A stretch of DNA of 64,000 nt from Bacteroidota bacterium (GCA_018266055.1 JAFDYT010000008.1:90862-154861), one strand, 5' to 3'. Numbered from the stretch's first letter, positions 28,457-37,907 are shown. Notes: generated by a model from the sequence alone, not told the origin. Translations and numbers: made by a program.

Positions 28457-29797
28457 ATGAATCGAATCCTCTTATTATTTTTTGCATTCCTGGTATGTAT
28501 ACATGCCAACGCACAGTCAGATACCACGTCGCGTAAGCAGTGGAAGTTTGATATGACCGGTGGTGCATTCTATCAGCAGTCGCTGACGCCTGGAACGCCG
28601 GAATTCAAAGCGCCTCAATACCTTGAGCTTAGACGACCGGTGGAACCAGAATTGGCGAACCGCTGGGGGCTACGCAACAATAAGAATGTTACCGACAATC
28701 CACTTGGACACGGTCCCATGTATATCCGACCACACGTATGGTATCACCCCAAGCCGTCGCTCGAACTGTACGCATCACTTGCGGTGGATCATCGTGGTGC
28801 TTCCTGGGGACCTTATAATACAGACAACATAGCCTGGGTACCGCGCTTTCATGGGAAGTATGATGACTGGAAAGAGTTAAAGAATGGAGACAGCATTCGT
28901 GTGTTCGGAAAGATGGGGTACTTCGAAGACTATCGGCTCAACGAAGGGCTGATGCTTTATAACATCGATGTGCAGGGATTGATGATGGGTATTCAATTGG
29001 GGAATTTTACCTTTTCAACATCGAGAATGGGTGACCTTATCAGGGCATATGGCCTTGGCATCGATGGACTCACTGATTATCAATTTTCGTGGACTGGTAT
29101 ACCAATCTTAATATCCAATAAACTGGACGTAAGGATGGGACTCCACAAGATGATCGGTTTCCCTTCAACTGGCGGAGACCAGCGTATACCCACCGTGTCT
29201 GCCGCCATCTACAACAATCGATTCAGGTTGTACGCGGAAGCAGGGTACAGAAGAACGGATTTTTCTCCGGCGAGGAATATGGCTGCGGTCGTAGGCATTA
29301 GCGATAAAAACAGGACAAGGAGATTTTCTATGGAATGGCGATTCGAGTATCGCTACTATGGAGGGGGATTCAATTATCAATTCCGGAACGAAGAAGCAAC
29401 ACACTTTCGCGATACGGGAAGACCTGCGGGTAGCAACTTTATAGGAGAGGCCGTTTATCCATTGAGTTTTCTGGGAAGGCCTTTTAGTCAGTGGGCGGTC
29501 TTCACCGAATATGACAAACCATGGGTACAAGGCTTGACTTTCTTTGGAAAGCCGGTATTCGAACTATCGAAGAATACATCGGTGTTCGCGGATATCGACG
29601 TGAACGTCATTATCGCTAGCGGAGAAGATCCTTTCTGCTACCCATTTTATAACTCGGGCTTCCGTTTCAATGTCGATGCCCGATCATTTCTTTCGGTTTC
29701 ATTGACCAATCGCACGATGAACCTTGATAAGCACTATACAACGTATTACCTGGTCACCTCGCCGATATTTCAATTCGAAGTAAAAAGAACACTCTGA
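28457..29797 (+). CDS. Predicted outer-membrane beta-barrel protein of unknown family
   Basis: From the ATG at 28457 (446 residues) there is a signal peptide ending HANAQ. Many alternating aromatic strands follow (RPHVWYHPKPSLELYASLAV, FRLYAEAGYRRTDFSP, MEWRFEYRYYGGGFNYQF), ending in a strand with a penultimate aromatic pattern, QFEVKRTL. The look is of a roughly 16-18-strand barrel, distantly like Wzi-type capsule-associated barrels, but I cannot confirm a family. Its place inside the exporter operon suggests an accessory outer-membrane role. The next gene overlaps its stop by one base (TGATG). Confidence 0.65.
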   Translation: MNRILLLFFAFLVCIHANAQSDTTSRKQWKFDMTGGAFYQQSLTPGTPEFKAPQYLELRRPVEPELANRWGLRNNKNVTDNPLGHGPMYIRPHVWYHPKPSLELYASLAVDHRGASWGPYNTDNIAWVPRFHGKYDDWKELKNGDSIRVFGKMGYFEDYRLNEGLMLYNIDVQGLMMGIQLGNFTFSTSRMGDLIRAYGLGIDGLTDYQFSWTGIPILISNKLDVRMGLHKMIGFPSTGGDQRIPTVSAAIYNNRFRLYAEAGYRRTDFSPARNMAAVVGISDKNRTRRFSMEWRFEYRYYGGGFNYQFRNEEATHFRDTGRPAGSNFIGEAVYPLSFLGRPFSQWAVFTEYDKPWVQGLTFFGKPVFELSKNTSVFADIDVNVIIASGEDPFCYPFYNSGFRFNVDARSFLSVSLTNRTMNLDKHYTTYYLVTSPIFQFEVKRTL

Positions 29798-30777
29798 TGA
29801 GACGAATGCTAATAGTCATTTTGGTATCCACTGCGGCGTTTGCTTGTGAAGGCCCAACTTACCCCTTGTCAAATCGATGTGGTGCACCCGGTATTTCGGT
29901 TTATGCCGATCCGACTTACGATTTTCTTTTTAAAGGTCCCATTTCAAGCGGGGAGATCAACAGTGTGGTCGAGTGGAACGCAAAGAAGATATGGTTGATG
30001 TCAAATGTAAAATTGAACACGGCAAATGGTGAGAAATCTTTCAAAAATTACGTGGTGGTATCCGATGGTAACGACGTGGATATAAAATATACGCTACCTG
30101 ATCCCGATGACACTCACTTCTATACCATTAACCAGGGAATTGCATCTGATGAAAAAATTGAATTGATCGTTTCACTCTGGAGAGACACTGGAAAAGGACG
30201 GGGAGGAGCAGTCCATGAAGCAGATTTTATATACGTGTTGTCGACAGACGAATGGAAGGCAACCAGGGTCAGGGTCATCGACGCACCAGTCGATGTGGTG
30301 TTTGGATCGGCGTTAATGCTGGATGAATCATACTATTATATATATGCAACGCGCAATGCATTTTGGAATAAGGATGCGCTGATTGCCAGGGTCTCGGGGA
30401 GTTTCCTTAATGCGTGGGAATTTTACGACGGGTATAATTGGGTTTCAAACGCAGATACCATGCGCCCGGTCATCAGTGGCGTTACCGACTTCTTTTCAGT
30501 TTTTAAGGAGGGCGACAGTTACTATGCAGTTAGCTACGGCGCCTTATTCTCACAAGAGATACAACTGCTTCGAGCGTATCTTCCATACGAAGGATGGGCG
30601 GTCAAAAAGATTCTGTATTGCAGCTCGCCGGTGGATCATGTTATTGATGCCAACGGTATTGTTCTAGATCATTCAGGTTCCACGCTTAACTGTAGCTATA
30701 ATAGGATAGATCAGTCGCTGGAAAATTTCAGCAACAATAGTCCGGGTTTCATCGACATAAATAACTGGAACTATTAA
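29797..30777 (+). CDS. Exported protein, possible five-bladed beta-propeller (DUF4185-like)
   Basis: The 326-residue protein has an N-terminal signal with lipobox-like AAFAC. Repeated strand blocks follow (NSVVEWNAKKIWLMSNVKLN, EKIELIVSLWRD, DSYYAVSYGALFSQEIQLL), resembling the blades of DUF4185/glycoside-hydrolase-like propellers. The match is by general pattern only; no catalytic residues are recognised. It lies between the barrel gene and the permease gene in the exporter operon, so it may sit on the cell surface with the barrel. Confidence 0.5.
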   Translation: MRRMLIVILVSTAAFACEGPTYPLSNRCGAPGISVYADPTYDFLFKGPISSGEINSVVEWNAKKIWLMSNVKLNTANGEKSFKNYVVVSDGNDVDIKYTLPDPDDTHFYTINQGIASDEKIELIVSLWRDTGKGRGGAVHEADFIYVLSTDEWKATRVRVIDAPVDVVFGSALMLDESYYYIYATRNAFWNKDALIARVSGSFLNAWEFYDGYNWVSNADTMRPVISGVTDFFSVFKEGDSYYAVSYGALFSQEIQLLRAYLPYEGWAVKKILYCSSPVDHVIDANGIVLDHSGSTLNCSYNRIDQSLENFSNNSPGFIDINNWNY

Positions 30778-30788
30778 AGTTCGTAGGT

Positions 30789-32033
30789 ATGAACCTCCAA
30801 ATCAACAGCGAGATAGCCTTCACCTATTTGGTGGCAAGGAAGAAGCAAACACTGGTGGCATCACTGGGTGTAATGTTTGGTATCAGTATGTACATTTTTA
30901 TGAATTCATTGATCAGTGGTACCAACGAATATTTTGAAAAGATGACATTGAGTTCCACTCCGCATATCCGACTATACAAAGATCATGAAACCAGCAATTC
31001 TGCAATGCTGGACCAGTCAATAGGGGACTCGACGGTCAACCTGATCGTCAATCCAAGGTTGATTAAAAGCGATGACCGTTTGATCAATCCGGTCGGCCTC
31101 GTACAATTCATTCGATCCGTTTCTTCGGTGACGGCGGCATCTCCGCAGGTAACGGCGACGGTCATCTGCTCGAACGGCACCGTTCAAAGCAATGGTGTGG
31201 TATCTGGTATCGATATAATTGAGCAGGACAAAATGTTCGACATCACGTCGACGATGATCGCCGGCAGCGTTAAAGACCTTTACATCAATCCGAATGGTAT
31301 CATCATCGGGTCGGTCATGGCGCATAACCTGAATATTAATCTAGAAGATGATGTCACGGTCACGGCATCCAACGGCTCCGTCAAAGTTCTTCATGTGGTC
31401 GGAATTTTTCAGACAACAATAAAGAATGTTGACCAGACTAAGTGCTATTCGAATGTGTCGGTTGTGCAACAGTTGTTGAAAAAAGACCGGGGGTATATAA
31501 CAGACATTTATATCAACATTAAAGATCATAATGAAGCCAATGTTGTTGCGTCCAGTATTGCAAAAGTTACGGGATATAACGTGGAAACCTGGCAATCGGC
31601 AAACGAGCAAGCCATTGCCGCACGAACCATCCGTGACACCATTGCAAACTCGGTCGTAGTTACCATTTTGCTGGTCGCCGGTTTTGGTATTTATAACATT
31701 TTAAATATGATGATCTATGAGAAGATCAAGGAGATCGCCATTTTAAAAGCAACAGGATTTGCCGGACAACATGTGATTTCCATTTTTATCATCCAGGCTT
31801 TGCTTATCGGAATGATCGGTGTCGTCGCAGGTCTCGGATTCGGCTGGCTCGTTTCCAAAACAGTATCGATGATCTATATCGGAAAAGGGAACCTGGAGTA
31901 TTTACCTGTTTCATTTTATGCGAAGCACTATGTGCAAGGATCGGCCTTCGGGATATTGACAGCATTTTTCGCCGGATATATACCTGCCGTACGTGCGTCC
32001 GATGTAGACCCGGTTCAGATTATTCGAGGATAA
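30789..32033 (+). CDS. FtsX-type ABC exporter permease (MacB/LolE/DevC-like)
   Basis: The 414-residue protein has TM1 (about 18-38), a long periplasmic MacB-type domain (about 45-275), and three C-terminal helices of the FtsX domain. The coupling loop between the first two reads YEKIKEIAILKATGFAGQ; the protein ends VDPVQIIRG, as in LolC/E and DevC-type permeases. The ATPase gene begins one base after its stop. With the upstream TolC and adaptor it completes a tripartite exporter for a periplasmic substrate or lipid/peptide; the cargo is unknown. Confidence 0.92.
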   Translation: MNLQINSEIAFTYLVARKKQTLVASLGVMFGISMYIFMNSLISGTNEYFEKMTLSSTPHIRLYKDHETSNSAMLDQSIGDSTVNLIVNPRLIKSDDRLINPVGLVQFIRSVSSVTAASPQVTATVICSNGTVQSNGVVSGIDIIEQDKMFDITSTMIAGSVKDLYINPNGIIIGSVMAHNLNINLEDDVTVTASNGSVKVLHVVGIFQTTIKNVDQTKCYSNVSVVQQLLKKDRGYITDIYINIKDHNEANVVASSIAKVTGYNVETWQSANEQAIAARTIRDTIANSVVVTILLVAGFGIYNILNMMIYEKIKEIAILKATGFAGQHVISIFIIQALLIGMIGVVAGLGFGWLVSKTVSMIYIGKGNLEYLPVSFYAKHYVQGSAFGILTAFFAGYIPAVRASDVDPVQIIRG

Positions 32034-32034
32034 T

Positions 32035-32718
32035 ATGATAGAACTTAAGGCAACCGGGATCAATAAGTCTTTCTATGCACCCGAGCGCTTCCAGGTACTC
32101 AATAACATTTCGTTTGAAATAACCCGTGGTGAGTTTATCTCTATCACCGGCAAGTCGGGATGTGGTAAATCCACCTTGCTTTATATTTTGTCGACCATGG
32201 ACACCGACTATGAGGGTACGCTGGAATTGGGGGGCGAACTGGTAACAGGAAAGGGGCAACGTGAATTAGCCGCGTTCAGGAACGCGCGACTAGGGTTTGT
32301 ATTCCAGTTTCACTACTTGTTACCCGACTTCACATGCCTCAACAACGTGATGATCCCGGGCTTGCGACTAGGAAAACTTTCCAGGAAGGAAGTCGAACAC
32401 AATGCTTATGAAAAACTAAAGCTTCTCGGTGTTGGTGATCAGGCCCTGAAGCGGGCATCGCGCATATCCGGTGGCCAACAGCAACGGGTTGCGATCGCCC
32501 GTGCACTCATCAACAATCCGGACATTATTATGGGTGACGAGCCAACCGGAAATCTCGACACACGTAATACCGAGATCGTTTTTGAAATGTTGAATAAACT
32601 TAGCCTCGAAGAACAGAAGACCATCATTACCGTCACACACGACAAAGACTTCGCATCCCGTTCAAACAGGATCATCGAGATGTCCGACGGAGCCATCATC
32701 AATCAGCAAAAAAGATGA
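32035..32718 (+). CDS. ABC transporter ATPase (LolD/MacB-type)
   Basis: All nucleotide-binding motifs are intact: Walker A GKSGCGKST (39-47), Q-loop Q91, signature ISGGQQQR (S145-G147), Walker B IIMGDEP (D168, E169) and switch H202. The 227-residue length and signature are those of the LolD/MacB/FtsE group that works with FtsX-fold permeases. It energises the permease encoded one base upstream. The next gene overlaps its stop codon (ATGA). Confidence 0.95.
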   Translation: MIELKATGINKSFYAPERFQVLNNISFEITRGEFISITGKSGCGKSTLLYILSTMDTDYEGTLELGGELVTGKGQRELAAFRNARLGFVFQFHYLLPDFTCLNNVMIPGLRLGKLSRKEVEHNAYEKLKLLGVGDQALKRASRISGGQQQRVAIARALINNPDIIMGDEPTGNLDTRNTEIVFEMLNKLSLEEQKTIITVTHDKDFASRSNRIIEMSDGAIINQQKR

Positions 32719-33893
32719 TTCGTATTGTATCGGTCCTGTTGATGACGATTGCATTTTGTCTTACAAGCTATGGTCAACGTGTCTTTTCGGTCGACGTCGA
32801 CAGCATCACACGGTCGTATCTTTTAACAGCGCCGAACGATGCCGGTGCCATGAAGTTGCCGTTGATCATCTTGTTGCATGGTGAGGGCGCGACACCATAT
32901 GCGCTTTCCAGGTTGAATTGGGCTGCGCTCCGGCAACCGGCGGTGATCGCTTTCCCGGTGGCTATTGGAAACAAATGGTCATGTGGCGACCCTGGATACT
33001 CAGTTGATGAATCTTTCCTGATGCGATTGATTTTCCAGATTCATCACAATTTTAATACAGACGCGTCACGTGTTTTCATCGTTGGGATGGGAACGGGAAT
33101 ATGCTTCGCCGAAAGATTTGCTTCAAGGCACCCCGCCTTAGTCCGATCCGCAGTCAGTTGGACGCCACGTACACCGCCGCCCGGCGTCGGGCCAGGGCCC
33201 CCTAAAGAAGTCGACTCGCTGGTAATAACGAATCCCGCGGTCAAATCCGAAATTCCTACAGGAACAGAACAGAAGAGTAGAATGGACTATGACCCCACAG
33301 GTAAAACGATACTGACCTTCCTTTTCGGAAGTTGGAATCAATCATCAGCCAGCAGAACGGAACCTGATACACTCACTTTGACAGATCTAAGCAAATATCA
33401 TTTCAAATTCGGCTTTGACATCGCTTATCATCTTTCGAAACGTTTGTCTGTGTTCATCGAGAGTGACTTTATGATCATTCGAAAAGAACGTCAAATCAAA
33501 AGTTTGGCATGGACCGGCAATGGAATCCATGTAACGGCTACTGGAAAAGGCGGCATCGTAATTCCATATGGGGCAGGGGTGCGCTACTTTATGTCGTACG
33601 GAAGAGTCAGCCCTTTTTTATTTGCTTCTGCAGGCTCTACGTTCATGTTCATAGGAGGCGGAAGTGCATCCGGTGGGTTCGGTAGCATCAACAAGAAGAT
33701 CACCAAGAGAAAGGAGAATGTCTTTCGTTACTCTGTGGGAGCAGGCGTCGATGTTCGTTTTTCTTCCACCGTCTCATTCCAGGCACGGTCCAGTTATTCC
33801 TTCAGTACCATGATAGAACCGCCACTGGCTTCAGTCGATCGTTTTGAAGGAATTTCGATATCCGCAGGATTATCATTTACCACTGGCAGATGA
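32715..33893 (+). CDS. Non-catalytic half alpha/beta hydrolase fused to an outer-membrane barrel
   Basis: The 392-residue exported protein (signal ends SYGQ) starts with the first half of a polyhydroxybutyrate-depolymerase/LpqC-like hydrolase: LPLIILLHGEG oxyanion strand, then DASRVFIVGMGTG where the nucleophile elbow should be G-x-S-x-G. The serine is a glycine, and the half of the fold that carries the acid and histidine is absent. After a proline-rich linker (PRTPPPGVGPGPPKEVD) residues about 195-392 form a small outer-membrane barrel (HFKFGFDIAYHL ... SISAGLSF). It likely binds rather than cleaves its ligand (inference). Confidence 0.7.
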   Translation: MIRIVSVLLMTIAFCLTSYGQRVFSVDVDSITRSYLLTAPNDAGAMKLPLIILLHGEGATPYALSRLNWAALRQPAVIAFPVAIGNKWSCGDPGYSVDESFLMRLIFQIHHNFNTDASRVFIVGMGTGICFAERFASRHPALVRSAVSWTPRTPPPGVGPGPPKEVDSLVITNPAVKSEIPTGTEQKSRMDYDPTGKTILTFLFGSWNQSSASRTEPDTLTLTDLSKYHFKFGFDIAYHLSKRLSVFIESDFMIIRKERQIKSLAWTGNGIHVTATGKGGIVIPYGAGVRYFMSYGRVSPFLFASAGSTFMFIGGGSASGGFGSINKKITKRKENVFRYSVGAGVDVRFSSTVSFQARSSYSFSTMIEPPLASVDRFEGISISAGLSFTTGR

Positions 33894-34792
33894 AAAAGGT
33901 GTTGCTTTTATTTTTGGTGACGTGCAATGGGCTTGCAAATGCCCAACAAGAAAAACAACTGTTTGATTTTCACTACAATCTTTCACCCTTATCGTTCCAG
34001 GGTCAGAAAGATCTGATGCAGACAGTTGAGATGAACTTCCGATACCCATTCCTGATCACGAGCAAGACGATCGTGGCCGGGGGCATCGGTTACGAAACAT
34101 TGTTCACCAACCAGTATCCGCTCTTTGGAGGCGATCGGGTCTCGGGGCTTTCCACTCAGTGGTTCCTTAACAGGAAGCTGAACAACAGGAACTCGTTGCT
34201 TCTTATCGGGTCCGGAGGAATCTACTCCGACTTCAAAGACATCTCTATGGAAGATGTTCGGTATTCAATCGGCTTCCGATATAAGACAAGTTATCACGAG
34301 CGCTTTACAACTTCGTACGGTCTTGGCCTCAGCCGGCAGTTTTTTGGACTCATGGTCGTTCCATTTATCGACTTCGACTGGAAGCTATCGGAACGCCTTC
34401 GTATCTCGGGTCCCGTGCCGTTAAACACGCGAATGAGATACATCGTAAACAAACGAATGCAAGTATCGATCTTCCTGCGGCCCGATAACAGCACCTGTCG
34501 ACTTTCTGCGACACGGAACGAATCGAGGTATTTTCAGAAGAAGCAATGGAATAGTGGTCTGGGAGCCGATTATATTTTTGGAAAGCATTGGCTCATGAGC
34601 GCCAAATTGGCTTACCCGCTCAGACGGAAGCTCGAAATATATGATGCCCCCACAACGCCCGTTTTGAGTATCTTAACCTTCGAGCTTCGAGGCGACAAGG
34701 GAACTCCTCATTTGGAATATACGACAAGATCGATTTTTTTGGGTTTCAGTATTGCCTGGATATTGTCCGGGGATCATATTAACGACAATTGA
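33890..34792 (+). CDS. DUF6268-like outer-membrane barrel protein
   Basis: Signal peptide ends LANAQ; the rest (about 280 residues) is barrel strands with the DUF6268 pattern: LFDFHYNLSPLSF, KTIVAGGIGYETLF, and the final LGFSIAWIL. Family members are outer-membrane proteins of unknown role. Its ATG overlaps the stop of the hydrolase-barrel gene, and the kinase gene's TTG start overlaps its own stop, so it is firmly inside the exporter operon. Confidence 0.75.
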   Translation: MKKVLLLFLVTCNGLANAQQEKQLFDFHYNLSPLSFQGQKDLMQTVEMNFRYPFLITSKTIVAGGIGYETLFTNQYPLFGGDRVSGLSTQWFLNRKLNNRNSLLLIGSGGIYSDFKDISMEDVRYSIGFRYKTSYHERFTTSYGLGLSRQFFGLMVVPFIDFDWKLSERLRISGPVPLNTRMRYIVNKRMQVSIFLRPDNSTCRLSATRNESRYFQKKQWNSGLGADYIFGKHWLMSAKLAYPLRRKLEIYDAPTTPVLSILTFELRGDKGTPHLEYTTRSIFLGFSIAWILSGDHINDN

Positions 34793-35808
34793 AAACACCT
34801 AAGACATATAGAATTACAATTGGTACGATCGTATCGTTATTCGTCGCATTGCTTGCGTCCGTCCCCAGGATACTGAAGGCGGATGACTTTGCCCTGGATA
34901 CCCTGCTTATAAATATTGGATATACATTCTTCCTGTCTATGTTTTGCTGGGTGTTCCACCATTTTGTCGTTTACTCACGCGCACCGTGGTCCTGGATGGA
35001 CATCGCGTGGTCCAAGTTTTTACTTAGTGTTTCGTTTTGCGTATTCGTCTCAATTGGATATCACCACCTTGTCAGCAAGGTTATTCATACCGCTCCGTTT
35101 CTTCTGGAGAACGTAGCCGGCGACCGCAAGTTACTCACCTTGATTTTTCGTGGAAGCCTGATCAGTGGCTTCATGTTTTTTGTTACCTATTATCTTCATC
35201 TTTCTTCGCTCACACAGCAGTCGAGAATTGAAAATGAAAGGTTGAAAAAGGAGAAACTTCATGCAAGGCTGGAATCGCTCAAACAACAGATTAGTCCACA
35301 CTTTCTTTTCAACACGTTGAACACATTGAGCACGTTAACGAAGGAGCCCAGGGTGAAGGAATATATCTCGCAGATATCGAATGTGTATCGTTATCTGTTA
35401 AAATATAAGGATAGCGACACGGTCAGAGTTTCCGACGAACTCGATTTTATCGAATCGTACCTGTATATTCTCCGGCAGCGCTTCGAAGAAGGATTGTTGG
35501 TCACTTTTGATGTTGCAAATAGCGTTCGTAATTCTTCATTGCCACCGCTTGCACTCCAGACGCTGGTGGAGAACGCTGTGAAGCATAACATTGTTGCCGT
35601 GACGAGGCCGCTGCACATCACTATTGTGGACGAGGACGATTTTATCGTGGTGTCCAATAACATACAGTTAAGACAATCTATTGGATATGAATCGTCCCGG
35701 AGCGGTTTAAATAATATAAGTGAACGGTACAGGTTGTTGGCCGACAGGGATATATTGATCGAAAAAACGGAGACAGAATTTACGGTTAAACTTCCCATAC
35801 TGCGATGA
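34789..35808 (+). CDS. LytS-like sensor histidine kinase with TTG start
   Basis: Translation probably starts at a TTG (34789) that overlaps the preceding stop as TTGA. The 339-residue product has about four membrane helices (residues 10-138), a basic coiled coil (145-168), the motif QISPHFLFNTLNT (H171), and N-box LQTLVENAVKHN; the glycine loop is worn (SGLNNISERY). It signals to the LytTR regulator whose ATG overlaps its stop. The pair closes the 11-gene exporter operon and probably controls it. Confidence 0.9.
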   Translation: MKTPKTYRITIGTIVSLFVALLASVPRILKADDFALDTLLINIGYTFFLSMFCWVFHHFVVYSRAPWSWMDIAWSKFLLSVSFCVFVSIGYHHLVSKVIHTAPFLLENVAGDRKLLTLIFRGSLISGFMFFVTYYLHLSSLTQQSRIENERLKKEKLHARLESLKQQISPHFLFNTLNTLSTLTKEPRVKEYISQISNVYRYLLKYKDSDTVRVSDELDFIESYLYILRQRFEEGLLVTFDVANSVRNSSLPPLALQTLVENAVKHNIVAVTRPLHITIVDEDDFIVVSNNIQLRQSIGYESSRSGLNNISERYRLLADRDILIEKTETEFTVKLPILR

Positions 35809-36569
35809 CCGCACTTATCATTGAAGATGAGCCTAAGGCCGTCCTTGAGTTAAAACAAATCCTGGCAACATTGCGCCCCGAACTGGTTGTGGTGGAAATG
35901 ATAGGATCAGTGGAGGAAGCGATCAACTGGTTCCAGCATCACCAATCACCAGACCTTGTATTTTCCGATATCCAGCTTTCTGACGGTGATAGCTTCGAAA
36001 TTTTTCGGAAAGTGAAAGTGAAAACGCCCATTATCTTTTGCACTGCCTTTGATGAATACATGCAGAATGCCTTCGAGGTGAACGGCATCGCATATCTCCT
36101 GAAACCCATTGTGGCGACGAAGGTTGATGAAAGCCTCCGCAAATATGATCAACTGAAGGCCTCATTTTCCAGTGCGGTACCTGACTATGCGGAGCAGATG
36201 AAGAACTTCCTGGCTCAGCTCCGTCCGAATTATCAGTCTTCGTTGCTGGTTCATGTACGTGAAAAGATAATACCTGTTAAGGTCAATGACATCAGTTTTT
36301 TTTACTACAGCAATGGAGTGGTATCGATTGGTTTATCTAATGGACAGTCACACTTTGTCGGTGAACAAATGGATACGCTGGAAAGCAAGCTCGATCCATC
36401 CAATTTTTTTCGCGTTAATCGCCAATACATCATTAACCGGAATAGTATTGCAGAAATTGAACGATATTTTTCGAGGAAACTTTCAGTTCGACTTACACGC
36501 AATGTTCCGGAACCTATAACGATAGGAAAATTGAAGGTTACTTCATTCCTGGAATGGATGAAGAAATAA
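35805..36569 (+). CDS. LytTR-family response regulator
   Basis: Receiver domain with E7-D8 pocket, phosphoacceptor D55 (LVFSDIQLSDGD), T in FCTAFD and K in LKP. The C-terminal LytTR domain (about 145-250) includes FYYSNGVVSIGL and FFRVNRQYIINRNSI. It pairs with the kinase encoded immediately upstream (ATGA overlap) and is the last gene of the operon that starts at 25659. LytTR proteins activate promoters through paired direct repeats; I could not identify such sites upstream of 25659 by eye. Confidence 0.92.
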   Translation: MTALIIEDEPKAVLELKQILATLRPELVVVEMIGSVEEAINWFQHHQSPDLVFSDIQLSDGDSFEIFRKVKVKTPIIFCTAFDEYMQNAFEVNGIAYLLKPIVATKVDESLRKYDQLKASFSSAVPDYAEQMKNFLAQLRPNYQSSLLVHVREKIIPVKVNDISFFYYSNGVVSIGLSNGQSHFVGEQMDTLESKLDPSNFFRVNRQYIINRNSIAEIERYFSRKLSVRLTRNVPEPITIGKLKVTSFLEWMKK

Positions 36570-36612
36570 TCAAACCGTTGACCCCTTTTGTATTATCCAT
36601 CATAAAAGAACA

Positions 36613-36628
36613 CGTTGTTTAAACAACG
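36613..36628. promoter_or_regulatory. Perfect 16-bp palindrome between operon end and next gene
   Basis: CGTTGTTTAAACAACG is fully self-complementary and lies 44 bp after the regulator stop codon and 100 bp before the next ATG. No T-run follows, so it is not a standard terminator. It could be an operator for the downstream gene or a transcript-end hairpin. Confidence 0.4.
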
Positions 36629-36728
36629 AATTCGCTTCATAAAACACCATTATTCTTCTTTCAGGCAATAAGTGATTTTCGCAAACTCAAGAAAAGAGAA
36701 TCTCTCTTTCTTGCGAAAAAAATCACAC

Positions 36729-37892
36729 ATGAAACATAATCGAAAGAGTGTCGGCATGCTGACGCTGTTGTTGTTTTTGTTCGCTGTTGCGAGAGCTCAA
36801 AACATCTTTATTGCTGCCGGAAAGCAGATCGTTAATACGCCTGACGGCGGAACGACATGGGCGCAGGTTTGGGATGGAACAATGGAATCTAAGTTGTCGG
36901 ATCCCACCCTTACGTCGATTACTTATGGCAATGGAAAGATTGTGGCTGCAGGAGGTACCTTAGTTATCTCCAGCGATAACGGAAAGTCATGGAAGGAAAT
37001 AAAGATCGGTTCTCATACTGGTGAGAACCTTCTATCGAAGTATACAACAGCCGTTGCGTACGGAGACGGTATGTTTGTGCTTGCATTTCCCCTCCGTGTT
37101 TTGTATTCGACTGACGGCGAGAATTGGTCATATGTTGGTGCCCCCGCACCTTCGGGTTCTGCCGCGTCTGGTGGAGACGGAAAGAAAGGTGGCGGCCTTG
37201 GCAGGTTGAAAAACCTCGCCGACAATCTGAATAAGGTGACGTCCTCTTCAGGTTCTTCGTCTGGCAGCGCTACCGGGTCATCGCAAGCAAATCCAGCTGG
37301 ACTCGACAAAGCAACGGACATTGTGAAAACTCCCATGGAGGTGAGTTTCATTAATGGAAAGTTTTTCGTAACCGGTGGAAACCGGAGCATGGAAATGGCG
37401 GTCCTGGTTAAATCAGGCTCAGAGCTTAAACTTGAAAAACTTTACGACTTATATGCTGAATACGGCAATGCAGCGACGCTGCCTACAGGCGGTTTGGCTT
37501 CGATGGCTACCGACGGAAAAGCTATTGTTGTCGCAGCACGGGGATCAAGCAAAAGCGCCACTTCACTCGATGGCGGGGCTACGTGGAAGTTCTTCCGTAA
37601 TCCACAGGACAAACAGACGAACAGCATCTGTTATGGCAATGGAACGTTCGTTGGAGTGAATGGCTTCGGCGAAGTGCTATTGACTTCGACTCCTGCGACT
37701 GGCTGGTCAGGCTCATCGAAATTCTACAGAGGGTTAATGAGCGGTAACAAAGTAATGTACGATGGAAGTAAGTATTGGGTGTTCTGCCACGATAGCCAGG
37801 TATTCACTTCAACCGATGCCAAAGAATGGACACAAGTGGAACTTGAAAGAAGCTTTGGTGTGAATTACTGGGACGCCATCGTGGTAAAGTAG
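36729..37892 (+). CDS. Secreted BNR/sialidase-like beta-propeller protein with low-complexity insert
   Basis: From ATG 36729 (387 residues) there is a signal peptide ending ARAQ. Propeller-type repeats follow, with the Asp-box-like motif S/T-x-D-x-G-x-(S/T)-W appearing several times: NTPDGGTTWAQV, SSDNGKSWKEI, YSTDGENWSYV, SLDGGATWKFF and TSTDAKEWTQV. A Gly/Ser-rich insert (about residues 140-200, SAASGGDGKKGGG ... SSSGSSSGSATG) splits the repeats. Such propellers bind ligands or carry glycosidase activity; no catalytic set is recognised. It is a single-gene unit with its own terminator. Confidence 0.75.
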   Translation: MKHNRKSVGMLTLLLFLFAVARAQNIFIAAGKQIVNTPDGGTTWAQVWDGTMESKLSDPTLTSITYGNGKIVAAGGTLVISSDNGKSWKEIKIGSHTGENLLSKYTTAVAYGDGMFVLAFPLRVLYSTDGENWSYVGAPAPSGSAASGGDGKKGGGLGRLKNLADNLNKVTSSSGSSSGSATGSSQANPAGLDKATDIVKTPMEVSFINGKFFVTGGNRSMEMAVLVKSGSELKLEKLYDLYAEYGNAATLPTGGLASMATDGKAIVVAARGSSKSATSLDGGATWKFFRNPQDKQTNSICYGNGTFVGVNGFGEVLLTSTPATGWSGSSKFYRGLMSGNKVMYDGSKYWVFCHDSQVFTSTDAKEWTQVELERSFGVNYWDAIVVK

Positions 37893-37907
37893 TCAAAACT
37901 TTTGGTG

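Noticed and set aside
36585-36600. Second copy of the mnmE 3'-end site
   Set aside because: Only TTTTGTATT is shared; the match stops before the conserved core, so it is chance similarity.
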